This document shows positions 55,165 to 64,000 of a stretch of DNA of 64,000 bases, piece by piece. This stretch comes from Larix kaempferi (lineage: Eukaryota; Streptophyta; Pinopsida; Pinales; Pinaceae). Position numbers and translations under genes: made by a program. The DNA lies in NCBI GenBank assembly GCA_027924585.1, contig BSBM01000123.1, positions 16,012,001 to 16,076,000 of the forward strand, in the 5' to 3' direction. The notes under the pieces were generated by a model. It saw only the letters and a program-made list of their open reading frames with translations. It was not told the origin of the DNA and made no database searches. How positions within the stretch are numbered: the first letter of the stretch is position 1; every line of letters begins with the position of its first letter.

Positions 55165-58100
55165 TTTGCAGGACCTGTTATCACCTAAACTGTAGTTACC
55201 CCTATGGATATATCCAATCATGGATGGCAATAGGGAAGGGCAACTCAAAAGGTGCAACCACGATCACCTCGACCTCCAATATATGGTTGTCACGCCAGTC
55301 GAGGCAACCTTCACTTTATGTTATCTAGCCCAGACAACAAAGGGGGAGACCCGATCTACTCCCGACAGGAGAGATCAAAACCAAGACACCAAATCAAGGT
55401 ATTTCTAAGTGAAGTTAGGTGTATGGTTTATCCTAGACCTAAGGATGGAGTCACAAGACAAGTGAGGGGTTCAAAGAGTGTAGCTTTGGTTCATAGTTGA
55501 TGTGAGAGTGACTTAAAATGTTTGAAATGTGATCTAGGATTAGAGTACTAGTTCAATGTTGGAAAATCCACTGCCTTGGGAACCGTGTCCAATGTAGGGT
55601 AGTTTAAGGATTGAATTGGGGCTAACTAGTACAAATGACAAGCTTGACCATGATACATGATGGCTTCAAGGGTTTGGTTCACCATGCAAGGGTCAAACCA
55701 CAAGTTAATCCAACAATCTAGGAAAGTCGAATTGACTTGGAGAGAAACCAGTGCCTTGGGAATTGGGATAATGGAGTCAAAGTAGGGTTGACTTGTGGTT
55801 AAGGACTCCTAGTACATGGGACAAGTGGGCAATAAAGGTCTTGATGGATGAATAGGTCTAGATCTAGGTTTGACCAAAGTGGACCACAATCCCTTAAAAT
55901 AAGGAATGCTATCCCCAAGGCAAGATTTGACAAGAAAACACACTAGACCTAGGTTTTGAATTATTCCCGTTCCAAATCTCCAAAAATCTCAAGTACCCAC
56001 GTCCTAGAAGTGAGTCAACTCACTTCTCCAAGGTGGTGCGACTTTACCCAAGGAGGCCTAAAAGTGGGGTTAAGTGGGTCAAGACAAGTCCAATGACATC
56101 CAAACTTTAGATCCGGGTAGGTTAGTCAAGTAGGAGTGTGGATCTATAATTTCACGGCAATCCGACGGCTAGATCTTACTAGATCTGAGTTTAAATATAC
56201 CAAGTGGTCCAAAATGGGGATTAAATCCCTTAAAATGTGGAATAGGGCCCACAAGGTGAAAATCAGAAAAGTAACAATCTGGGGGTATGTTATTTGATGT
56301 GTAGATTATGGATCAAGCGAGATCTCAACTACCCACCACCTAGATCTAGGTCAACTCACAACCACCAGGAAGTGCGCCTTGCTGGGGAGAAGCTAAGTTG
56401 GCTTGGGAAGGGGGTCAAACGGAAGCCAATCCTCACCAAACTATAGATCCGGGATGCCGTGGATGCTATAGAGGTGGGTTTTCAATATTATGCCCAACAA
56501 CCCACTAGATCTAAGTAGATCTGAGAAAACGTAAAAATAGGGGTTTTGAAATATTTAGGGTTTTAACAATTTATGAGCTATGTCAATGGATTGGATCAAG
56601 GTAAGAGAAACAAACCTGTGGATCTTACCTGGGTAACCTTGTAGATGCCTTGATGATGATGATCTATGCAAACCCGATCAATTTGAGAAGCTTTGAGGTA
56701 GTTTTCTATGCAAGTCGATTTGATCCAAGAAGCCAATGCGCCCTCTCTCCTGCACAACAAACGTCAACAATATCAGATTTGATGTAATCAAGAGATAAGA
56801 CTAATGCCACAAGAGAAGTAACAAAAAGATAGCATAGATCACAATGATGCTAATGATAACCCCCTGATACAAGCGAATGCCAAAAAAGTCGATTTGAAGA
56901 AGCCTTGCAAAATCGCCCTTGTTGAAGTCGCCCTCCTGTAGACAAACAATGATTTCCAAAAAAGATAGATCTTACCACAAATTCCAAATGCTAGGTTGCA
57001 ATAGACTTTCCAATCACCATCTAAGAACATCAGATGCAAAGGAGACCACAAGAATTTCCAGAAGAAAGTTTTTCTATACCAATAATCCAAGAGCCAAAGA
57101 CCCCTTACAATGAGAAGCTCTCTCCTTTAAATAGGAAGGAGAGGCACCAAAACCCTAACCACTTTTTGAATGAGTGGCTAAGATTAAAAGATACAAATGT
57201 CTAATCAATGGTTGAGATGAGCTCAACAATAAAATACATGGATCACTAATAAAATATTATGTGAGTGGACCAAATCGCCCTAGAAGAGGGGAATCCCACC
57301 AAATCATGATGACAAAATATAATAGGAGGCTTATGGTGGGTCCAAGGGGTAATTTTATCCCTCCTTGGTCAATCTCCATAGCACAATAATCAATAAATAA
57401 TACCAAATGTACCAAATCGTGCCTCCATGGTCAAATCGTAGGCCTCAAAAAGACCTCAGAAATCCTCAGAAAGTGCCATAAGTGATGGATGCGGGCCCCG
57501 ATGAAGCTGAAACTGTTGGAGAAGGTGTGGAGGACCTCGATCTATCATCACTGATCATCCCATGCCATAACATTGCCTCAGTAGCCCAAATCGATTTCCT
57601 CAATAGCCATTTCTACCAATCCTGAAATGCCTCGGGAAGCGTGAAACTGCCCCAAACTGCCTCCTGGAGTGCTTGCGCTGTCAAGGTGAGGGCACCAGTG
57701 TGTTCGGGAGGGGGTTAATATGGTATAAACAAGTGTTGGACCACCCCCTCCATCATCAGTGCCCTAGGTCAACCGGATAAAAATCACATCTGCTCTGACA
57801 AGGCCTCCGACAGACCAAAACTGCACTGCGATAGCCTACTGAGGCTCAATCATCACTGTAAGTGCCCGGAACTGAAAACAAACTGTCTCATTGGACTCAG
57901 AAGGTCCAAATCCATCCAAGATGTGTACTCATACACCATATGTGTCTCTGCATGATCAAAATATATATCCAATATACCGGAACAGGGCCAATAATAATAA
58001 TCTGTAAATGATCAATACTGCTGTAAACCAAGAATCATCATCATAACCCTGTAGCTGCTGCATAGAATCATCATGTATGTATACATAGACCATATATCAT

Positions 58101-60060
58101 CTATCCATGTCATCATAAGGTCCAACCATCTCATGTCCTCTGGTTGACCATGGTCAGACTAGGCCTAACCAAGTCAACATGACCCAATATAACTCAGACC
58201 ATCATCATAAGTTGCTGCAAAGTGTCCAAGGTTAATGCATGCTCTACAACTTATTCAAATAACAATTATAGCACAAAGTAATCATTACTGGCGATCTAAA
58301 TCCAAATATATAATGTCATTAATTATTATTATTACTCAGACTAGACTTTCAAGATCATACTCACTTCATAGCTGTGATCAATTTGCTAGTGAAGGGTGAA
58401 GGTTAAAATAACTGGCTAGGCTAAGGGATGACTTGACTGACTTAACTTTGTGACACTTTGGCAAGGGAAAGGGAATACACACCATAGTATATACCGAATG
58501 AGCAATAACACAGGGAATGGCGGTGTCTCACAAATGGATGAGTTGTTCAAAGAGGGTTTATTCACCTTCACAGATGCGCACAATCCATAATACAAATAAG
58601 GCCAGCAATTGTTTAGATATAGCATTTAAGTTCCATTGCTTTTGGGGCCTGAAGTTTCCATAGCCTTGATCTATGTGTGTTTATAAACACATTGCATAGA
58701 TTTACATTTATTTTAGGCTTTCTGCTGCAGGTGTGTTTTTAAGGCACTTGTCTACCTGAGCACTTCTAGGTGTGTCATGGACAGCTTGTTTACCTAGGTA
58801 TTTATTTTCCAAAAGATATAACATTTTATTTTCATAGCCATTTTCATTTGGCATGCCTTTCATTCATGTGTGTTTAGAAACACATTGCATGAATGGGCTT
58901 TTCATACAAGATATAGCATTTCATTTTTCCAGATTTTGTATTCATGGCAGCACTAAAAGTTTTAGGTTTAGTCAACACAACTTTAGTGACTAGGGGGAAT
59001 TCACAAGGAACTCCAACTCACCACAGGCAAGTTTTGTCACCAACTCAGAGCCGAGACACAATAAACATGGAAGCTCATCCAATACAGAGGCTACAGTGGG
59101 GAAAAGATCCCTCATGTCACTAGTCAAGTAGTAAGTCAGGGTGATAAACTAAAAGGTAGGCCATGGATGGATGAAGACAATGAATAATGGAGCCGACAAT
59201 AGCAAGCCAAGGTATGGTTGAATGATCACCTCTATTCTCCCTAAGGAGGGTAAAACCAATGAGTATGAATAGTGAACTTCTAAGTCTGAGTAGGGACAAT
59301 ATAATATATATAATAAGATCAACCAGGTCCACATATCTATATGATCGCCAGATCATGAAACTAAGTGCTAAGACATGCTATAAGAATAAATATAAAAGCA
59401 ATATAACTATGACACAATGATATACCTGCTGAGTCATATACCTGAATGCTCATCAATCTGTACCATCATCTGTCCTCTGAAACTGCTGCTGTAACTTTGG
59501 GCACTACTGACTGCTCTGTACCAATGGTATAATGGCTACATCGGTCATCTCTTTGAGTGTCCCGAGACTCCGTCATGGCATGGGGAATAAACACTACTGT
59601 CCACAATCTGATAGTGATCCAATATAGATGCTCATCTCAGCATCTCACATGTAGGGGAACTGGCTGAATAGTGTACTGACATCAGAAAAATAATGTATGG
59701 TAGCCCGACTACTATAAATGTGATAACAGGACCTACTTGGTCTTTGACCAAGAATCTGCCTGGTCTTAGACCAGGATGTCTCTGTCTCAACCTGCAGGAT
59801 CTGCTTGGTCCTTATGACCAAGAAACTATCTGGTCCCAGACCGGAATACCCTAGAGACAAATAGGGGCCCTAGCCACATGCTAGGGACTTTGCCATGGCA
59901 TCAACTTGCTTGGTCCTCGACCAAGAACCCCAGGAGACTGCTGGGGGCCCTAGGGTACCTTCTAGGGTCTTACTCTTTACTTTGCCTGGTTAACTTGACC
60001 AGGAACCCTAGTTAACTGACTAGGGTGCCATTCTCTCTGAGAATGGGTCTGACAGCTGCA
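55165..60060 (-). mobile_element. Gypsy-type element, long 5' region (family G, copy 3, reverse)
   Basis: On the minus strand the order matches copy 1: ATGACTCAGCAGGTATAT (about 59442), TTATTGTGTCTCGGCTCTGA (about 59066), a TATA-like box CCTATTTAAAGGAGAGAG (about 57138-57120) and the leader at 55400-55165 with TCTCCTGTCGGGAGTAGATC, TGACAACCATA and TAACTACAGTTT. No coding frame is left. Confidence 0.65.
59736..60046. repeat. Cluster of about ten short hairpins
   Basis: In 310 bp: CTTGGTCTTTGACCAAG (59736), CCTGGTCTTAGACCAGG (59759), CTTGGTCCTTATGACCAAG (59804), CTGGTCCCAGACCGG (59830), CCCTAGCCACATGCTAGGG (59868), CTTGGTCCTCGACCAAG (59909), a CCCTAG/CTAGGG stem (59948-59967), CCTGGTTAACTTGACCAGG (59985), CCCTAG/CTAGGG (60006-60024) and CCATTCTCTCTGAGAATGG (60028). 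Loops are 3-7 nt. It lies at the outer edge of family G copy 3. Confidence 0.9.
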
Positions 60061-60149
60061 CTAAAACATTAACATATACGTCCCAGAAGATTCAGAGGTT
60101 CTCACGCACTCCCGAGAGAAGCACATGTCCTGCAATTGGAGCTAGCTAC

Positions 60150-62475
60150 GCTGTTGGGGGCGTTGAGCGGGAGCGGGAAGCGGCAAACGGGAGCGAAGCG
60201 AAAAGCGAAAAGCGAAATTTTCAAAAGCTTCCGAGGTGGGAGCATTTTCGGGTGCGTTTTTGATGCATATATGTCAACAAAACCATGTAAAATGTCAAAT
60301 TAGTTACAAAAAACATAAAAATACATAGTAAACTATATAACATTGTCATCAATTAATTAATCATCAACAATAACATCAACTATTTTCAATATATAACATT
60401 TGTCATGACTCATGACTCATCAAAGTTTCAAACTCATATCAAATGATTTAATGATCAACCATGAAATGAAACGATTCACGAAGCACATATTCATTAGTAT
60501 TTACTAATGACCACAGTTCAAAACTTCAAACAATTATAATATGCTATTATGTAGTCAATGACTCAATAGTAATACTAATAGTGCAAAGTTGCAAGCAATG
60601 AACTTCAAAGGTAGGTTCACGGTCACAGTTCTAGTATCAACATCAAACATCAAACTTAAATTGCCATATAATGTTTTCAAAATATTTCATAGAGTCATCT
60701 AGAGTCACCATAAGAAATATTAAAGAGTCAATAGTTACAATTTGCAAATTTCAAAGTAATGAAAAACTAGAAAAAGACAAGTACTAATATTTCCGCTTGC
60801 CACGGGAAACTTCTAATTTCTTTTCCCGTGTTCTCTGAGCACTGCTAGCCTCCTCATCCGAAGTATGTGGAAGTGGTCGTGAACCACATCCAATAGCTAC
60901 ACGACCCCCACGAGAGGATGGAGGTTGTGAAGCTAGAGGAAAAACTGGTACAGGTGGGAGTGGGACTGGAACACTGCTACTGGAGGGGGGTGGATGCGGT
61001 GGCATCTCTGTAGCTGCTGCTGCACAGTCACCATCTTCATCACCCAAAAGTTAAGCTTCCAAGCGCTCTAAAACCATGGCTCCATCCTCCAAATTGTTCT
61101 CCTCTGGGTTTTTGTCCCAAGTGAGATATGTTCTATCGCTTTTGGCATGTTCACAATAATGAGACAACAACCTCAAGTTGTAGTGTAGAAAAACGAAGCT
61201 TTCTTCCCGGTTTTCATTAAGGATGTTTCTTTTGACGTTGTGGATGAAGCTATAGGTTCTCCAACACCTCTCTGCAGAAGAACTGTTAACCACTTGTGAA
61301 AGCACTCTGATGGCCAATTTATGCAACTGTGTGGTGGTGGAGCCATACATGTTCCACCACTCGATAGGAACCAATCTATCTAGATCTTTGTTTGCATGCA
61401 AACTAGCGAACACCCCATGTTGACTAAGGTATTTGCTTAATTCAACACACAATATGGTGCTCTCCTCTTCATCAGGGACCAACTTGTCTATAGCTTGCAT
61501 GTACCCAGCCTGTACCTCTGGATCTGTGTGGGGTTTTATCCTGACCCCACCCCCAGGTGTTGGTTTCGCCAACCAAGATGGAGAATAATATTTTGGTGTA
61601 AAGACATAGGCTAAGGCATGAAGTGGAACATTAAGTTTATCCCACTTGTTGACCACATGCTTTTGAATATGGTCGTACAAGATGGGATCTTTTGGCTTAA
61701 CAATATCTTTTATTTGGCCTAGCATTATATCCATTTGCTCATACACCTCCCCAATTACCGGTTGATTAGTATCTGCGAACTGAATCATGTTATAAATGGG
61801 CTTGGTGAATTGCAACACATACTTGACACTCACCCAAAACTGACCATCAAGAACTATGTCCTCCACCTCTTGAAAATCACGCCTCTCAGATGCGGATGTA
61901 GCCCTGTCTTTCAAAACCTGCCATGAATCACTTGATACCATACTAGCCAATGCCCCCCTTACCTTCAAAAGGCGCTTGAAGGTAAGGTAATAGCTAGCAA
62001 ATCTAGTCTTTGCAAGCTTCAAAAGCTCCAACCTTGAATGACTGTGGAAAATGTGATGGGCATTACTATGATTGGTGATAAATCTTATCATGCGTTTGCC
62101 TTTCTTGTACAGTAAACCAATCCATTTATAATCATTCTCCTTTATCTTAATAATATCATGCATTAAAAGGTTGAATGTGTGAACCAAACACCCAGACCAA
62201 AATATGTTGGGGTATCTATCCTCAATGATTGCTCCCGTTGCTTTACAATTAGTAGCATTATCGGTAATGACCTGGATGACGTTGTATGGCCCAATAGATT
62301 CAATGGTTTTAATTAAGGCTTCTGCAATGTTGATGTCGGTCTTGAACCGATCCGAGTAGTCATGGGATGAAAGGAAGATTGCACCATTGGAGGACTCCCC
62401 AAGAATATTTATCAATGGCTTTCCCTTTACATTTGTCCAACGATCAGATACTGTTATCTCCCAAATTGACCACCG
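60150..62475 (-). mobile_element. Truncated hAT transposon (hAT-5)
   Basis: The left part begins near 60150 with a subterminal array of GCGGGAGCGGGAAGCGG / AGCGAAAAGCGAAA motifs (about 60165-60215). Downstream lies a hAT transposase on the minus strand. The right end and the N-terminal zinc-finger part are missing, because unrelated LTR-like sequence begins near 62475. The exact left inverted repeat and target duplication cannot be defined without the right end. Confidence 0.75.
60784..62472 (-). pseudogene. hAT transposase, 5'-truncated, with one internal stop
   Basis: The open frame from the break to a TAA at 61051-61053 holds EITVSDRWTNVKGKPLINIL (first Asp kept, with the usual Gly replaced by Arg and the second Asp of the motif by Asn), VIQVITDNATNCKA (second Asp), CLVHTFNLL (CxxH), and the dimerisation block LAIRVLSQVVNSSSAERCWR. 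After the stop the same frame runs on for 88 codons into a Ser/Pro-rich basic tail ending GKRKY, like the tail of hAT-2. The BED zinc finger is absent. This copy cannot make a full enzyme. Confidence 0.87.
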
Positions 62476-64000
62476 TCATTTTGGATGACAGAATGGGTAA
62501 AAATCTTTATTTCTATAAGTCATGGCCTTCAAAATTCAAAATCTCAGTTTTCGGCAGTTAACTAAGTCTGTGGAAGTTTACTTAACTGCCGAAACAGGCC
62601 AGTTTCATCAGCTAATTCGGTTTGCCAGAATGATTTTAGTTGCCGAAAATGTTTCCATGTGTAAAAGAAAAATACTACCAGCTATATTACAACAACCAGT
62701 AAAGCTAAAGGACTAAAAGCATGGAATTGTCAAGGAATTGGCAAAAAATAATTATTGCACAGGGCAGTGAATGGAAATAAGAGGAATTTTCTGCTGAAAT
62801 CACGTGATGTTGCGGGGCAATTTCGACGGCCCTCCCGAGCTCCAAATCCAAATCTAAAAGCACCAATGGATAGCTTATGATCTGTAGATCAAAATCGACT
62901 ATTCGAACATGCAAAACGGACATCAGACGGTTGAGAAAATCGATTTTTTCCAAAGGCAGTTTTTTTCAGGAATCCTACAGGTTTCGGCAGCTTAGGGGAG
63001 CCTCCAAGAGCTCATTAGCTGCCGAAAAGGCTGACTTTCGGCAGCTAACGTGTGAAACTGGCAGAAGGCTTAGCTGCCGAAAGCCTGTTTTCACAGATCG
63101 CTTAAGATTTCGCCCAGATCTCAGATTTGTTCGCTGAAATGACAGAAGGCTGATCAAAATGAATGAATTATAAATTGTTTTATCAATATCTTAAAGGGTT
63201 TTGAACAAGATTAAAGTCAAGTGGGTGTTTTGGCTAGTTTTAACATTGTTTTGAAGAAACAGTTCAAGAGATCAAGTGCCACATCAGCTAGGTCGAATCT
63301 ACACGTACCTTATCAAAGCCACCGAGCCTTGGAAGGCTGTTTCATTTCACCAACCATCAAGCCGTTGAAAGAGATCTCCATATCAGAATTTCCTTGATTT
63401 TAGGGATTAGTCCCTATCTTTTTGCTTTTTACTATCAGTTAGTGTTTTAGTTAATTAAACAGATCCATGCTTTTAGGATCTGGGAACTGCTTTGTAAAGG
63501 CTATAAAGCCTGAAAACTAAGACGATTCAATGGTTCGAGCTTGGAGAGACTTTGCCATATGTTTTAGTTGCTTGTTATAATAAAAATCACAGTTTTCTCT
63601 TGTTGTTGTTATCAGATATTTTCATCCACCATTGTTCTGCACTCTGTTCAAATTAGCTTAGCCTGTGCTCATAATTTGGATTGAGGAACTTCCTACTGCT
63701 GTGTGTGACCCGATGTTATGCATGTATTTGGTTGCATAAACCCTGCATGATTAATATACTTGGTTGTCTTAGCAATATTCTACATTTCATTTCTATATTT
63801 TATCATCTGATTTACAGTTTCTAAGAGCACTGGTTCATTTAACTATTTGATAAGCAACTTTTCCATTGAGCTATTGTGGTATCCCATCGATCCATTTACT
63901 GAAAAGGGTATTGAATTCTTAAGTTACCAAGCATACTTAGCCATAACCACTAAGTAGTTTCTTGGAGAGCTAACAGATACAATGGATACCCCATATTCAT
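62476..64000 (+). other. LTR-like sequence, probably of an element inserted in hAT-5
   Basis: Sequence unrelated to hAT starts near 62476 inside the transposase frame. A TATA-like box (GGCTATAAAGCC, about 63498) is followed by transcript-like AT-rich sequence, as in an LTR. No coding frame, primer site or second LTR is visible, so orientation and type are tentative. Confidence 0.4.
62548..63082. repeat. Cluster of TTTCGGCAG(C/T)TAA motifs in both orientations
   Basis: The motif occurs at about 62548 (+), 62582 (-), 62982 (+, slightly changed), 63015 (-), 63036 (+) and 63070 (-), with partial matches near 62640. The 63015-63048 pair is a perfect 13-bp stem with an 8-base loop, and 63036-63082 forms an alternative stem. 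Confidence 0.85.

Overview
The window looks like a repeat-dominated piece of a large plant nuclear genome. A gymnosperm, probably a conifer, is my best guess, but it is an inference. Support comes from an AT-rich background, many worn LTR-retrotransposon fragments, several hAT DNA transposons with 8-bp target duplications, and one host gene fragment whose two visible exons are about 17.6 kb apart. There are no bacterial operons, CRISPR arrays or rRNA genes. No species can be named from the sequence.

Layout, left to right. 1-5.1 kb: the 3' end of a Ty3/gypsy element (RT fragment, polypurine tract, LTR), with its LTR split by a complete hAT transposon (1122-4668) carrying an open 732-aa transposase on the minus strand. 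5.9-9.7 kb: a second complete hAT (5908-9733), three-exon transposase gene broken by one stop and one frameshift. 12.86-16.47 kb: a non-autonomous hAT (8-bp duplication ATATAAAC) holding a small minus-strand LTR element (14294-16440) with primer site, polypurine tract and one gag-like ORF. 19.36-37.32 kb: two exons of a host gene, probably an S-adenosylmethionine-dependent methyltransferase-like protein; the intron between them is filled with LTR-retrotransposon remains. 36.5-39.7 kb: an exact 202-bp tandem duplication, a degenerate tandem repeat, and a foldback structure enclosing a tRNA-derived SINE-like sequence. 40.1-48.9 kb: nested copia and gypsy remnants (gag, protease, integrase tail). 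49.4-52.5 kb: a minus-strand LTR-element end split by a 910-bp non-autonomous hAT. 55.2-60.1 kb: a minus-strand copy of the long gypsy-type 5' region also seen at 26.4-30.5 and 45.5-47.6 kb, flanked by two clusters of short hairpins. 60.15-62.5 kb: a third, truncated hAT transposase. 62.5-64 kb: LTR-like sequence with a cluster of a short motif in both orientations.

The elements are nested: hATs sit in LTRs, an LTR element sits in a hAT, copia sits in a gypsy protease, and gypsy truncates copia. This gives a relative order of insertion. The one intact transposase (1525-3723) is the likeliest source of recent activity. The least explained signals are the hairpin clusters at 54983-55153 and 59736-60046.
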